A stretch of DNA of 64,000 nucleotides from Mesorhizobium tianshanense (GCF_007830515.1 NZ_VLKT01000003.1:1-64000); one strand, 5' to 3'. Positions 1-10,702 are shown, numbered from the stretch's first letter. Numbers and translations: made by a program. Notes: a model not told the origin generated them from the sequence alone.

Positions 1-1
1 A

Positions 2-262
2 ACCCCGTCGGTGTTGCGCAGCCTCGACCAGTGGATCAGGCGAAGGCTTCGATCCATTGCATGGAAGCAATGGAAGCGCGGGCGCACCCGCTTTGCGGAG
101 CTGCGTCGCCGGGGCGTCGGGCACGAGCTGGCGGCACAAACCGCCGGCAGCGCGCATGGTCCCTGGCGCATCAGCAACAGCCCAGCGCTCGCCATTGCCC
201 TGCCGAACGCTTTCCTCGCAAGCATCGGCCTCGCTTTCCTCGCCCCTGCCAATGCCGCATAA
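2..262 (+). CDS. ltrA: Group II intron reverse transcriptase/maturase, C-terminal fragment
   Basis: About 86 residues of an LtrA-type protein, open at the left edge. The visible part is the basic maturase (domain X) end, with the blocks LDQWIRRRLRSIAWKQWKRG, ELRRRGV and AHGPWRISNSPALAIALPN, which are characteristic of bacterial intron-encoded proteins. The complete protein would bind the intron RNA, help it splice and drive retrohoming. The reverse transcriptase active site lies outside the window, so whether the element is intact cannot be judged. The frame ends at the normal place just before domain V, which argues that this end is not decayed. Confidence 0.85.
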   Translation, partial: TPSVLRSLDQWIRRRLRSIAWKQWKRGRTRFAELRRRGVGHELAAQTAGSAHGPWRISNSPALAIALPNAFLASIGLAFLAPANAA

Positions 263-269
263 CCAACCG

Positions 270-342
270 AACCGCCTTGTACGGGCCCGTACGCAGGGTG
301 GTGTGGGAGGGGAGGAACCGCAAGGTTCCCCCCTATCCCGAT
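270..342 (+). ncRNA. Group II intron domains V and VI
   Basis: Bases about 270-303 form a 34-nt hairpin (ACCGCCTTGTACG, loop GGCC, CGTACGCAGGGTGG) in the position of catalytic domain V. Bases about 304-339 form a second hairpin around a GCAA loop (GGAACC/GGTTCC core). On its 3' side A335 is a plausible bulged branch point, 7 nt before the inferred end at 342. Order and spacing behind the maturase frame match group II introns. The fold was made by eye. Confidence 0.7.
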
Positions 343-344
343 TT

Positions 345-824
345 TCAGGTTTTGGCGCCATCGGTCGAAGCGCCGCCCGGCTTGTCGCGGCGCTCGACGA
401 TGTAGATGTGGTCGGCCGCCAGCACCACATCGCCATGCTGGTTGATCACCTCGCAGCGCTCGATGACGCGGCCGCAATCCGGCCGCTTCGGGTCGTCTTC
501 CTTGGCCGAGATGGTGGTGCGGGTCTTGATCGTATCGCCGATGAACACCGGCTTGATGAAGCGCAGCCTGTCGTAGCCATAGGAGAAGGCGACCGGGTTG
601 ATGATGCTCGCCGTCAGCCCGACGCCGACCGAAAACACCAGCGTGCCATGGGCTATGCGCTGGCCGAACGGCGTCGTCTTCATGAACTCGGCGTCCATGT
701 GATGGGGAAAGAAATCACCGGTGTGGCCGGCATGCACGACGAAGTCGGTCTCGGTGATGGTGCGCCCGCTGGTCGTGCGCGACGAGCCGATCTGGTAGTC
801 CTCGAAATAGACGGTCTGCTCCAT
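345..824 (-). CDS. MaoC-like hot-dog fold hydratase
   Basis: A 159-residue MaoC-type protein that begins [13 protein letters not shown]. The hot-dog helix region [20 protein letters not shown] (about residues 38-57) carries an asparagine-less variant of the D-x-N-P-x-H hydratase motif. [10 protein letters not shown] and [17 protein letters not shown] are typical MaoC strands. An upstream in-frame start would run into the preceding oxidoreductase gene, so the start at 824, one base after that gene's stop, is preferred. It is the last gene of the minus-strand sugar operon. Family members hydrate enoyl-CoA or similar thioesters; the substrate is unknown. A second MaoC gene (11867-12418) lies 11 kb away and shares the [20 protein letters not shown] block. 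Confidence 0.8.
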   Translation of the reverse strand: MEQTVYFEDYQIGSSRTTSGRTITETDFVVHAGHTGDFFPHHMDAEFMKTTPFGQRIAHGTLVFSVGVGLTASIINPVAFSYGYDRLRFIKPVFIGDTIKTRTTISAKEDDPKRPDCGRVIERCEVINQHGDVVLAADHIYIVERRDKPGGASTDGAKT

Positions 825-825
825 G

Positions 826-1902
826 TCAGGGCCTCGCCGCGATCGGCGTCGCTGGCGCCGCGCTCGATCGGTAGGCGGCTTCGACCAGCGCCATGGTGTT
901 CCAGGCGTCCTCGACGGAACTGACAAGTTCGGTGTCTTCGCCTGATGCATAGCGCTGGACATTGGCCATACGGCCGACGAAGGCGTCCGGAAACCATTCG
1001 CCGACGAGTGGCACCGTAACCCAGTCGGAGCCGCCCTTCGGATGGATTTCTAGAATATCAGGCTCGCCGCGCGGATAGTCGAGATTGAGCCCCAGTTTGA
1101 GATAGGCGGCGCCCTCGGTGCCGCAGATGCGGAACTCGCAGGCCTGGTGTTTTCGGCCGAATTTGTGATCGTGGTTGATCGACAGCGCGCAGCGCACCGT
1201 GTCGCCATAGTCGAGGATGGCACTGGTGCGAGTCTGCGCAACGTTATGGTTGGGATGGCCGAGCGTCTTGGCGTGAACGCCATGCGGATCGCCAAGCAAC
1301 TGCCGGATCAGGTCGAGATAATGGATCGAATGCATGGCGATCTCGACGCGCGGCGCCTTCATGAGAAACGCCCACAGCTGCCACGGTGTCGCCAGCGCCA
1401 GCCACGCGTCGAAATCGACCACCTCGCCCAGCCAGCCCTTGGCGATCGCATCCTTCAGCGCCAGCATCATCGGCGCGAAACGGAGCTGGAAATTCACTGC
1501 CGCCTTCAGGTTTTTGGTACGGCAGATTGCGAGGATATCGGTCGCCTCGGTGAGGTCGCTGCCCATCGGCTTCTGAATCAGCGCCACGGCATTGTCGGGC
1601 AGCGCCCTGAGCACGCCGGCATGATGGGCCGGCGGCGTCGCCAGATCGAAGATGACGTCCTCGATTGACGCGGCTTCCTCGACCGATCGGTAAGCGGTGA
1701 CGCCCCATTTTGCCGCCAGTCTTTGCGCCTTGTCATGATCGGGATCGAAAAGCCCGGCGACCGGAAAGCTGGCTTTCGCATAGGCGGGGAAATGCGCGTC
1801 GCTGACGATGGAGCCTGCGCCGAAAATCACGATCGGCCTGGGTTTCGACGGCTGCGCCCAGGCTTGAGAGAGCGAGGCGGGATCGAAAACGCCATCAGTC
1901 AT
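826..1902 (-). CDS. Gfo/Idh/MocA family NAD(P)-dependent oxidoreductase
   Basis: A 358-residue protein with an N-terminal Rossmann fold: the nucleotide loop [19 protein letters not shown] lies at about residues 23-41 and IQKPMG, the family's EKP-like motif, near residue 110. The C-terminal part is the alpha/beta substrate domain. Such enzymes oxidise sugars, inositols or sugar acids. The start at 1902 overlaps the stop of the mutarotase gene by 8 bases, which indicates translational coupling, and longer versions of the frame have no support. With the mutarotase, dehydratase and sugar importer next to it, it probably performs the first oxidation of an imported sugar. The sugar cannot be named from sequence. 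Confidence 0.85.
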   Translation of the reverse strand: MTDGVFDPASLSQAWAQPSKPRPIVIFGAGSIVSDAHFPAYAKASFPVAGLFDPDHDKAQRLAAKWGVTAYRSVEEAASIEDVIFDLATPPAHHAGVLRALPDNAVALIQKPMGSDLTEATDILAICRTKNLKAAVNFQLRFAPMMLALKDAIAKGWLGEVVDFDAWLALATPWQLWAFLMKAPRVEIAMHSIHYLDLIRQLLGDPHGVHAKTLGHPNHNVAQTRTSAILDYGDTVRCALSINHDHKFGRKHQACEFRICGTEGAAYLKLGLNLDYPRGEPDILEIHPKGGSDWVTVPLVGEWFPDAFVGRMANVQRYASGEDTELVSSVEDAWNTMALVEAAYRSSAAPATPIAARP

Positions 1903-2224
1903 GATGGAAGACTTCGTCCATCGACGCCCACCACTCGCCCTCCTTACGGGTCGGCAACGGCTCCTGGCAAGGCATGCAGAGCGCCCACCATTCCTGCGTT
2001 TTGGGATCGGCGGCCATCTTGGCCATGTCGGCGGCATAGTCGGTGCCGTGGTACTCGAACGTGCTGAACAAAAGGTGCTCCGGCTCCTTGAGATAGATCG
2101 AATAGTTCTTGATGTTGCAGGCGGAGATCATGGCAAGCACATCAGGCCAGACGGCAGCGTGAAGCCGCACATACTCGGCGACCTTTTCCGGCTTGAGGCC
2201 GAGCACCATTCCCATCCGCTGCAT
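1895..2224 (-). CDS. L-rhamnose mutarotase family protein
   Basis: A 109-residue single-domain protein of the RhaM/FucU-like dimeric alpha-beta barrel type. The start MQRMGMVLGLKPEKVAEYVR, the central INxxNYSIYL-like strand (CNIKNYSIYL), the FEYHG block and the late WWALCMPCQEPL block all fit RhaM-type proteins. The family interconverts sugar anomers, here presumably supplying the beta form to the neighbouring dehydrogenase. The length is normal for the family (about 105 residues). It lies 10 bases after the dehydratase gene and overlaps the dehydrogenase. The family presence favours a 6-deoxy sugar such as L-rhamnose or L-fucose as the pathway substrate, but this is inference. Confidence 0.82.
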   Translation of the reverse strand: MQRMGMVLGLKPEKVAEYVRLHAAVWPDVLAMISACNIKNYSIYLKEPEHLLFSTFEYHGTDYAADMAKMAADPKTQEWWALCMPCQEPLPTRKEGEWWASMDEVFHHD

Positions 2225-2234
2225 GTCCGCCTCC

Positions 2235-3347
2235 CTATTTCGTTATCTCTGTGGTGAACTCCGCGATGCTCTTCGCCTTGACCGCATCCCAATCCCAGTC
2301 GATGCCGATGCCGGGTTCGTCCGGCGCCAGCGCATGCCCGTCCTCGATGCGCATTTTCTTGCCGGTCAGATCGTCGAGCTGGGGAATATACTCGACATAT
2401 CTGCCGTTCTGAACCGCGCAGGTCAGGCTGACATGCAGTTCCATCAGGAAATGCGGGCAGACCAGTATGTCGAACGCCTCGGCCGCATGCGCGACCTTCA
2501 GCCAGGGCGTGATGCCGCCGATGCGGCCGACATCGACCTGCACGATCGAGCAGCCGCCCTTTTGCATATATTCGCGGAAATGCCGGATCGAATAGAGCGA
2601 CTCGCCGATGGCGATCGGCGTCGACGTCGCATTCGACAGCCGCACATGGCCATCAATGTCGTCGGCCGGCAGCGGTTCTTCGATCCAGGCGAGGTCGAGC
2701 TCGCGCAGCCGCTCCGCCCGGCGGATCGCCTCGTCGACCGAAAAGCCCTGGTTGCAGTCGGTCATGATCTCGTAGGATGAGCCGACCGCCTGGCGCACCG
2801 CCGTCAGCCGGGCGAGATCCTCGGAGCCGTGCGGCTTGCCGATCTTGACCTTCGAGCCGCGAAAACCCTTGGCCTTGGCGGCCAGCGCATCCTCGACCAG
2901 CGCCTCGGTCTCGATATGCAGCCAGCCGCCTTCGGTCGTGTAGAGCGGGCAGCGGTCCTTGGCGCCGCCGGCCAGCTTCCACAGCGGCAGGCCCTGCTTC
3001 TTTGCCCGCAGATCCCACAGCGCGGTATCGATGGCCGCCAGCGCGATCGCCGTGATCGCGCCGATCGTCGTGGCGTGGGTGGCGAATTCGAGCTCGTGCC
3101 AGATCGCCTCGATCATGTCGGCGTCGCGGCCGATCAGCCGCGGCGCGAGATGATCGGCCAACAGCCGCATCACCGACGAGCCGCCGGTGCCGATCGTGTA
3201 GCTGTAGCCGGTGCCGACCGCGCCGTCGGCGTCGGTGATGGTGACGATCGGCGTTTCCTGCGACACAAAACTCTGGATCGCATCGGTGCGCTTGACCTTC
3301 GGCACCAGGTCGACCATGCGCAGTTCGACTTTTTCAATCCTTGCCAT
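2235..3347 (-). CDS. Mandelate racemase/muconate lactonizing enzyme family dehydratase
   Basis: A 370-residue enolase-superfamily enzyme with the usual capping domain and barrel. Visible active-site elements are the K-x-K at Lys166/Lys168 (GSKVKIG), metal ligands Asp197, Glu223 (WIEEPL) and Glu249 (GES), and the Asp272 plus His299 (CPHF) pair of the mandelate racemase subgroup. These enzymes dehydrate acid sugars to 2-keto-3-deoxy acids using Mg2+. The gene lies between the ATPase of the importer and the mutarotase, in a non-phosphorylative sugar pathway context with a lactonase at 8703. L-fuconate or L-rhamnonate is a reasonable guess for the substrate. Confidence 0.85.
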   Translation of the reverse strand: MARIEKVELRMVDLVPKVKRTDAIQSFVSQETPIVTITDADGAVGTGYSYTIGTGGSSVMRLLADHLAPRLIGRDADMIEAIWHELEFATHATTIGAITAIALAAIDTALWDLRAKKQGLPLWKLAGGAKDRCPLYTTEGGWLHIETEALVEDALAAKAKGFRGSKVKIGKPHGSEDLARLTAVRQAVGSSYEIMTDCNQGFSVDEAIRRAERLRELDLAWIEEPLPADDIDGHVRLSNATSTPIAIGESLYSIRHFREYMQKGGCSIVQVDVGRIGGITPWLKVAHAAEAFDILVCPHFLMELHVSLTCAVQNGRYVEYIPQLDDLTGKKMRIEDGHALAPDEPGIGIDWDWDAVKAKSIAEFTTEITK

Positions 3348-3351
3348 GACG

Positions 3352-4449
<1,098 letters not shown>

Positions 4450-4450
4450 G

Positions 4451-5326
4451 TCAGCCTTTCACCGCGCCGGAGGTAAGGCCGCCGACGAGGTGTTTCTGGA
4501 CGATGAAGGTAAGCGTGAGCGCCGGTATGATCATGACCACGGCCAGCGCGCACATGCCGCGCCAGTCGATGGTGAATTCGGCCGTATAGTCGAGCAGGCC
4601 GACCGGCAGCGTCTTGGAGTTGATCGAGCGCGTCAGCTGCGAGGCCAGCGCGAACTCGTTCCACGAGGTGAGGAAGGCAAAGATGCCGGCCGAGGCGATG
4701 CCGGGCCCGGCGAGCGGGAACTCGACCTGCCAGAAAGCCTGCCAGCGCGTGCAACCGTCGATCTGCGCCGCCTCGGCGAGGTCTTTCGGAACCTGGCGGA
4801 AAAAGCCGTCGATCAGCCAGATGGTGAAAGGTACGTTGAGCGCGACATAGACGAGGATCAGCCCGAAATGCGTGTCGATGATGCCGAGCCGCGCAAAGAC
4901 GAAGAACAGCGGCAGCGACAGCGCGATGCCGGGCACCGTGCGCGTCAGCATCAGGCCGAGGAACATCGCCGACTTGGCGCGGAAGCGATAGCGGGCAAAG
5001 GCATAGCCGCCGGCCATGCCGATGACGATGGCGATCACGGTCGAGGTCACCGAGATGATCAGCGAATTGCGGAAATAGTCGAGCACCGGAATGCCGCCCT
5101 TGCCGATGCCGCTGAACATGGCGACGTAGGCGTCGAGCGAAAGCTCCCGCGGGATCCACACCGGCGGCTTGGCCATGATCTCGACGGTCGGCCGCAGCGA
5201 CGACAGCACGATCCAGATGCCGGGCAGGCAGATGACCAGCATGGCCAGGAACAATCCGACGCCGTGGGCGATGCCGAGCGCCCTGTTGCGGGCGCGATGC
5301 AGACTGTTCTGGTCCATCCTCACCAC
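4451..5326 (-). CDS. Carbohydrate ABC transporter permease, MalG type
   Basis: A 291-residue inner-membrane protein with about six hydrophobic spans, the first near residues 17-42. The coupling EAA loop EAAQIDGCTRWQAFWQVEFP lies at about residues 190-210. It pairs with the MalF-type protein encoded just upstream, and the two frames overlap by 7 bases. The conserved SWNEF motif near residue 228 is typical of CUT1 permeases. Confidence 0.93.
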   Translation of the reverse strand: MVRMDQNSLHRARNRALGIAHGVGLFLAMLVICLPGIWIVLSSLRPTVEIMAKPPVWIPRELSLDAYVAMFSGIGKGGIPVLDYFRNSLIISVTSTVIAIVIGMAGGYAFARYRFRAKSAMFLGLMLTRTVPGIALSLPLFFVFARLGIIDTHFGLILVYVALNVPFTIWLIDGFFRQVPKDLAEAAQIDGCTRWQAFWQVEFPLAGPGIASAGIFAFLTSWNEFALASQLTRSINSKTLPVGLLDYTAEFTIDWRGMCALAVVMIIPALTLTFIVQKHLVGGLTSGAVKG

Positions 5327-6216
5327 TCCGCCGCGATCTGCGTGCGCGCCGCGGCGAGCTTGCGATAGAAATAGACGGTGAACAGGATCGACAGCAGGAT
5401 CGAGAAATAGGCCATGGCGTTGGCCAGGCCCATCCTGGCGTCGCTGTAGGCGGTGCGAGCGACGAGCGTCCAGACAAGCTCGGTGCGGCCAGCGGGACCG
5501 CCGTCAGTCATGATCTTGACGATGTCATAGGCGCGCGCGACGTCGAGCGAGCGGATGGTCATGGCGATGAAGGCAAACGGCATGATGAACGGCCAGGTGA
5601 CATAGCGGAATGTCTGCCACGGCGTGCAGCCGTCGACGCGCGCCGCCTCGACCGGCTCACGCGGCATGGCCAGCAACCCGGCCAGGATCAGGATCGCGAA
5701 TACCGAGGTCGATGACCAGATTTCGGCGGTGAGGATGGCGATGAAGGCGAGATTGCCGTCGATCAGCCACGGGATGGCGCGGTCGGTCAGGCCGAGCGCT
5801 TGCAAGGCGTTGTTCACCAGGCCGATATTGTCGTTGAACATGAATTTGAACTGGAAGCCGACGAGGATCGGCGAAAACATCATCGGGAACATCATGATGG
5901 TGCGCAAGATCCGCTGTCCGCGCGACGCTTTCTCCACCAGCAGCGCCAGCCCGAGCCCGATCAGCATTTCCAGATTGAGCGCCACCGTCAGCAGCACCAC
6001 GGTGCGGGCGAAGGCGATCCAGAAATCCCCGTTGGTCAGGAGGTTGACGTAGTTGCGCGCGCCGATGAAGACCCAGAGTGTCTCCGGCTTGGTCAACCGG
6101 AACGGCGTGAAGCTGGAATAGAGCGAAAGCAGCAGCGGCAAGACCACCACCGCCGCCAGCACGATGACCGCCGGCAGCAGAAGCAGCAATGGCGGCGAGG
6201 GTCTCCAGCCTTTCAT
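5320..6216 (-). CDS. Carbohydrate ABC transporter permease, MalF type
   Basis: A 298-residue permease with a first membrane span at about residues 8-31 (LLLLPAVIVLAAVVVLPLLL) and the EAA loop EAARVDGCTPWQTFRYVTWP near residues 192-211. It forms the heterodimeric channel with the MalG-type partner. The 146 bases between this gene and the binding-protein gene hold a GC-rich inverted segment (6340-6362) but no gene, a common arrangement where the binding protein is expressed more strongly than the membrane parts. Confidence 0.93.
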   Translation of the reverse strand: MKGWRPSPPLLLLLPAVIVLAAVVVLPLLLSLYSSFTPFRLTKPETLWVFIGARNYVNLLTNGDFWIAFARTVVLLTVALNLEMLIGLGLALLVEKASRGQRILRTIMMFPMMFSPILVGFQFKFMFNDNIGLVNNALQALGLTDRAIPWLIDGNLAFIAILTAEIWSSTSVFAILILAGLLAMPREPVEAARVDGCTPWQTFRYVTWPFIMPFAFIAMTIRSLDVARAYDIVKIMTDGGPAGRTELVWTLVARTAYSDARMGLANAMAYFSILLSILFTVYFYRKLAAARTQIAAEW

Positions 6217-6362
6217 ATCGATCCGGTTCTGGTTGGTGCCCGGATGCCGAAGGCCGCGATCGGCGAACGGTGATCAAGACAAGGCGTATTGCGCATGGTC
6301 GGTCTGGAAACGGTTCGGGGACGCCGCTGTTCGATAAGCGCGGCGCCCCCGCCGGGAGGATG

Positions 6363-7682
6363 TCAAAGCTTGCCGGCGTCCTCGAGGATTTGGGTCGCCT
6401 TGGCGGCAGCGTCGTCCAGCGCCTGCTTGGACGTCTTGTCGCCGAGGATGGCGGCCTGCAATTCGGGATAGACGGCGTTGGATATTTCGATCCATTCGGG
6501 CGTCTGCGGCACGGCGAAAGCGTGCTTTGCCTCTTCCTGGAAAGCCGCAAGCACTTCCGCCTTGTAAGGATCGCCGGCCGCCTGCTGGATATCCCAGTCC
6601 CAAACGGCCGTGCGGGTCGGCAGCGGTCCGCCTGCGGCTTCAAGCTTCTGGCTGTCCTCGTTGGTCAGGAACCAGGCCAGCGACGCGGCTGCTTCCTTGC
6701 TGGCGCAGTTTTCGGTGACCGAAAACCCATGATGTCCCGACCAGCCGGTGCGAATGCCGGCCGAGCCCTTCGGCGCCACCTTCACCCCGACATTGCCGGC
6801 GACCTTCGACGACTTCGGATCGTTGAAGAACCCTGCCCAGCCCGGCCAGTCGAGGTTGATGGCGACCGTGCCCGAGGCAAAGCCCTGGCCGAGATCGTCC
6901 CAGAGATAGTTGGTGGTGCCGGCCGGCACTGCCTTGACCTTGTAGAGATTGACGAACCAGTCGAGCGCGTGCACGCCGGCCTCCGAGTTGAAGGCGGGCT
7001 TGCCGTCCTTGTCGAGATACTCGCCGCCGTCGGCAATGAGCATTTCGTAGAAGCGGCCGTTGATCGCCTCTTCCTTGCCTGCGAACTGGGTGCCGTAGAA
7101 ATCCGGCGGGCTGGCGAAGAATTCCGCCTGCTGGGCGACCTCGTCCCAGGTGTCGGGCGGCACCAGCTCCGTGCCGTACTTGGCCTTGTAGGCGGCCTTC
7201 TTGGCCTCGTCCTGATAGAGGCTCTTCTGGTAGTAGAGCGCCGAGACGTCGAACTGCGCGCGCGGCAGCATCACCAGCTTTTCGTCGAGCGTCGAGGCCT
7301 TGATCGTCGACGGCACGAAAGCGTCGATCTCCTCCTTGGGCAGCAGCGCGTTGAGATCGGTGTAGATATCAGGATATTGCGGCGCGAAGGACGAGTGGTT
7401 CGAGCCGACGCACCAGTTGATGCTGCCGGACGCGATGTCCGACTTGATTTCCTTGTCGAGCTCGAAGTGGTTCTTCTTCGAGATCACGTTGACCTTGGCG
7501 CCGGTCAGCTTTTCCCATTCGCCGATGCGCGCGTAGAGCCCTTCATATTGCTGGCCGCCGATCAGCTTGGCGTCGATGGCGACGCCGTCGAACTTGCCTG
7601 GCAGTTCGGCAGAAAAAGCAGCGCCCGTGCCAAGTGCAAGCAGCGCCACGCCGGCCGATAGGCCGTAAAACAGTCTGGTCAT
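6363..7682 (-). CDS. Sugar ABC transporter substrate-binding protein (family 1)
   Basis: A 439-residue periplasmic protein starting with a Sec signal peptide (MTRLFYGLSAGVALLALGTG, cleavage likely after AFSAE-like residues near 27). The body has the extracellular binding-protein family 1 pattern, including the late FSVTEN and WFLTNEDSQKLEAAGG blocks. It is the first gene of the minus-strand importer operon and is transcribed divergently from the IclR gene. The intergenic region (7683-7845) is AT-rich compared with its surroundings and should hold both promoters and the IclR operator. Confidence 0.93.
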   Translation of the reverse strand: MTRLFYGLSAGVALLALGTGAAFSAELPGKFDGVAIDAKLIGGQQYEGLYARIGEWEKLTGAKVNVISKKNHFELDKEIKSDIASGSINWCVGSNHSSFAPQYPDIYTDLNALLPKEEIDAFVPSTIKASTLDEKLVMLPRAQFDVSALYYQKSLYQDEAKKAAYKAKYGTELVPPDTWDEVAQQAEFFASPPDFYGTQFAGKEEAINGRFYEMLIADGGEYLDKDGKPAFNSEAGVHALDWFVNLYKVKAVPAGTTNYLWDDLGQGFASGTVAINLDWPGWAGFFNDPKSSKVAGNVGVKVAPKGSAGIRTGWSGHHGFSVTENCASKEAAASLAWFLTNEDSQKLEAAGGPLPTRTAVWDWDIQQAAGDPYKAEVLAAFQEEAKHAFAVPQTPEWIEISNAVYPELQAAILGDKTSKQALDDAAAKATQILEDAGKL

Positions 7683-7845
7683 TTGATTCCTCCCAAAGGC
7701 CTGCGTCGGCGAACTCGTATCGCTCCGATTTGCAGCGCTTCATTCATATACAAACAAAACATTTATGCATCCGTCAAGCTTGAATGTTCTTTCCGATGCG
7801 GATCATTGTGCGTATATGAAAGCAGAAATTCGCTGGGGAGTGACT

Positions 7846-8634
7846 ATGGCGGAGGACGAGGACGATGACCGTTATCGTGCCCCGGCGCTGGACAAGGGGC
7901 TCGACATCCTCGAGCTTCTGGCCGGCGTCGATGGCGGCCTGACGCAGGCGGAAATCGCCAAGAAGCTCGACCGCAGCCCCAATGAATTCTACCGCATGCT
8001 GGACCGGCTGGTGCGGCGCGGCTACGTCACGCGGCCCGACGGCGACCGTTATTCGCTGACGCTCAAGCTGTTTGGCCTGGCGCAACTGCACGCGCCGGTG
8101 CGGCGGCTGGTTTCCTATGCGACGCCGCTGATGCGGGAGCTTGCTGAAACCTCGCAGCAGGCGAATCAGCTTGTCGTCCTCGACCGCGGTTCCGCCGTGG
8201 TGATCGCGCAACAGGAGGCTCCCGACTACTGGGGCATCTCGATTCGCGTCGGCTCGCATATCAGCCTATTCGACACCGGCTCGGGGCATGTGCTGCTGGC
8301 TTTCCGCTCGCCGGAAGAGCGGCAGATGATGATCTCCGAGCATCTGCGCAGCACCGACAAGCCACCTCAATCGCCGGAGTTCTTTGCCCGCCTCGACCAG
8401 ATTCGTGAACGCGGCTACGAGATGATGGCATCGATGCAGACGGCAGGCGTGTTCAACCTTTCGACACCTGTCCTGGGGTCGGACGGCAAGGCGATCGCCG
8501 CGCTGTCGATCCCCTACATAACCCTGGTAAACGCACCCAAGGCGCCCGATATCACCAAGACGATAGAACTGTTGCTGGCAGCGACCGAAAAGCTTTCGCA
8601 ACTGGCGGGATCGGCGGTCAGTCAGTCAAAGTAG
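7846..8634 (+). CDS. IclR family transcriptional regulator
   Basis: A 262-residue regulator with an N-terminal winged helix (ALDKGLDILELLAGVDGGLT, then recognition region KKLDRSPNEFYRMLDRLVRR) and a C-terminal effector domain with the usual ATP-to-GHVLL block (FDTGSGHVLLAF). The start at 7846 is chosen because GGGGAG at 7835-7840 lies five bases upstream; the earlier in-frame start at 7765 has no such site. It is divergent from the importer operon and directly before the lactonase, so it most likely controls the sugar locus in response to a pathway intermediate. Confidence 0.92.
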   Translation: MAEDEDDDRYRAPALDKGLDILELLAGVDGGLTQAEIAKKLDRSPNEFYRMLDRLVRRGYVTRPDGDRYSLTLKLFGLAQLHAPVRRLVSYATPLMRELAETSQQANQLVVLDRGSAVVIAQQEAPDYWGISIRVGSHISLFDTGSGHVLLAFRSPEERQMMISEHLRSTDKPPQSPEFFARLDQIRERGYEMMASMQTAGVFNLSTPVLGSDGKAIAALSIPYITLVNAPKAPDITKTIELLLAATEKLSQLAGSAVSQSK

Positions 8635-8657
8635 AATTCTTATTTGAATAAAGAATT
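8635..8657. promoter_or_regulatory. AT-rich inverted repeat before the lactonase gene
   Basis: AATTCTT, nine bases, AAGAATT starts right after the IclR stop codon and lies 45 bases before the lactonase start. It is much more AT-rich than its surroundings. It may be an operator for the neighbouring IclR protein or part of a promoter; no U-tract follows, so it is a poor terminator candidate. Confidence 0.35.
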
Positions 8658-8702
8658 TCTCCGTGAGATGATTTTGTAACGCCGGTGGAGGAACGCGCCG
8701 TC

Positions 8703-9539
8703 ATGATCTTCGATACCCATCTGCACCTGATCGACCTTTCAGCGCTGCGCTATCCCTGGCTCTCCGGCGTGCCGGCGCTCAACCGCGATTTTTCCCACGA
8801 CGACTATGCAGTCCAGGCGCGCCGCGTCGGCATAGAGGGCGCGTTTCACATGGAGGTCGATGTCGATCCGGCCGACATCGAGGCCGAAACCGGGCATGTA
8901 AAGGCGCTGTCGCACCGGAAAGACAGTTTGCTGCGCGGCGCCATCGCCTCTTGCCGTCCGGAAGAGCCGAGCTTTGCCGCCTATCTGGAGGCGCAGCGCG
9001 CCGATCCTTTCGTAAAAGGGTTTCGCCGTGTGCTTCACGTCATGCCGGACGAGCTTTCGGAAGGCGCGCTGTTTCGCGAAAACATCAAGCGGCTTGCCGG
9101 CACCGGCCTGACCTTCGATCTCGTCGTTCTGCCGCATCAGATCCCCAAGGCGATCGCACTCGCCGATCTCTCACCGGACGTGCAGTTCGTCCTCGACCAT
9201 TGCGGCGTGCCCGACATCAAGGGCGGCAGTGAGCATCCCTGGCGCGAGCACATGGCGGAGATCGCGCGGCGTCCGAACGTCACGGCCAAGATTTCCGGCG
9301 TGGTCGCCTATGCGGACGCCGGCTCCTGGACCGTCGACACCCTGCGCCCCTACGTCGAACACACGATCGGCTGTTTCGGTTGGGACCGCGTCGTCTGGGG
9401 CAGCGACTGGCCGGTCTGCACGCTTGGCGGCGGGCTGGCGACCTGGGTGGCGGCCACACATACGCTGCTTGAAGGCGTAAGTGCCGACGAACGGACAAGG
9501 CTGCTGTCGGCCAATGCCAAGCGGCTATGGAATTTCTGA
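8703..9539 (+). CDS. Amidohydrolase family sugar lactonase (L-fuconolactonase-like)
   Basis: A 278-residue amidohydrolase_2 protein that starts MIFDTHLHLIDLSALRYPWL, a classic D-x-H-x-H opening followed by the xRYPWL block seen in L-fuconolactonase and L-rhamnono-lactonase relatives. FVLDHCGVPDIK, NVTAKISGV and the metal-site block VVWGSDWPVC follow in family order. The start at 8703 is preferred to an in-frame GTG at 8685 because GGAGGA (8687-8692) precedes it. It would open the lactone made by the sugar dehydrogenase, before the dehydratase step. Its 3' end overlaps the convergent binding-protein-like gene by 15 bases. Confidence 0.86.
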   Translation: MIFDTHLHLIDLSALRYPWLSGVPALNRDFSHDDYAVQARRVGIEGAFHMEVDVDPADIEAETGHVKALSHRKDSLLRGAIASCRPEEPSFAAYLEAQRADPFVKGFRRVLHVMPDELSEGALFRENIKRLAGTGLTFDLVVLPHQIPKAIALADLSPDVQFVLDHCGVPDIKGGSEHPWREHMAEIARRPNVTAKISGVVAYADAGSWTVDTLRPYVEHTIGCFGWDRVVWGSDWPVCTLGGGLATWVAATHTLLEGVSADERTRLLSANAKRLWNF

Positions 9540-10702
9540 CGCCGCTCCTCCGCCGGCAGCGCCGGCCACCCGCGTCGGGAGACTCTCCAGAAACAGGCGA
9601 TTGAGATCGGCAACGACGCGACCGGCATCGTGCTTTTCGGCCAGGCCGAGATCGATGCGATCGGACGCGGCCTGTTGGAAGGCCATGTAGCCATCGTGCC
9701 GTGGCCTGACCCAGGCGCCTTCGAGCGTGGCGCGCGTGTCCTTGTAGAAATTGCCGGCGGCCGCGTTGACGGCGGCATCGCCCCAAGCTGCGGCGTGGCC
9801 GGGCTGGCCGCCGGCCGAGGCATAGGGGCCGCGCTGCACCTCGCCGCCGGCGATCCAATAGGCAAAGTCGATGGCCGCCTGCCTGGCCTTCGAAAAGGCC
9901 GAAACGGCAATGCCGGTTCCGCCGAGCGCCGAGCCGACCGGACCGGCATTGCCGGCGACCGGAATATCCGTGAAGGCAAGGCGGTTGGTCCGGAATCCGG
10001 CAATGGAATACGAGACATAGCCATAGATCAGCGGCGCGCAGGCGATCCGCGAGCCGGACCTGGCCATTTCCTCCAGCACGTCGATCGGGTCCATGCCGAG
10101 GCAGGCCGGATCGACGAGAGCCGCGATCTCGCGCATCATCTCGAACACGCGGCTGCCCATCTCAGGGTTTACGTGGTCGCCAGGCTCTTCGACGGCGGGC
10201 CGGCCGAGATTGCCGGCAAGCGTGTAGAACATCATCAGCGAATGCGGCGGCCTGAGCGGCAGTAGCACGCGGCCTCGCCGCGCCAGATCGAGCACGTCGG
10301 ACCAGTTCGCCGGCGCGGCAGAAAGCATATCAGGCCGCCACGCCTGCACCTGGCTCGCTGTGTCGATCGGAAACGCCCACTGCCTGCCTTGCCATGTGTA
10401 GCTCGGATAGGATTGGCCGACGCTGCCCGCAGCCAGCGCCGCGCGTTCCGCTTCCCGGCCCGCGACATCGAGCGGCGCCAGGCAGTTCTCGGCGGTGATC
10501 TGGCCGACATGCGGATGATCGATGACGATCAAATCATAGGCACGGGCCAGTTCCTCGACCGGGAAGGATTCGAAATCCTGCAGTGAGCGCTTGTCCCATT
10601 CGATAGTGATGCCGGTCCGCTGCTCCCACAGCGCCGAACAGGCGACCATCGGGTCGTAGCCGCGCGGATGGCTCCAGGTCATGCCTTTGAGCATCACGTC
10701 GC

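Larger units (their letters stand above)
1..342 (+). mobile_element. Group II intron, 3' portion
   Basis: The first 342 bases hold the end of a maturase reading frame (to 262), then two RNA hairpins that fit group II intron domains V and VI, then a terminal GAT. The intron begins outside the window. Its inferred 3' boundary, near 342, lies only two bases before the stop codon of the MaoC gene on the opposite strand (345-347), so the element sits directly downstream of the sugar operon without visibly breaking it. The boundary is inferred from the domain VI fold and the usual AY intron end. Confidence 0.8.
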
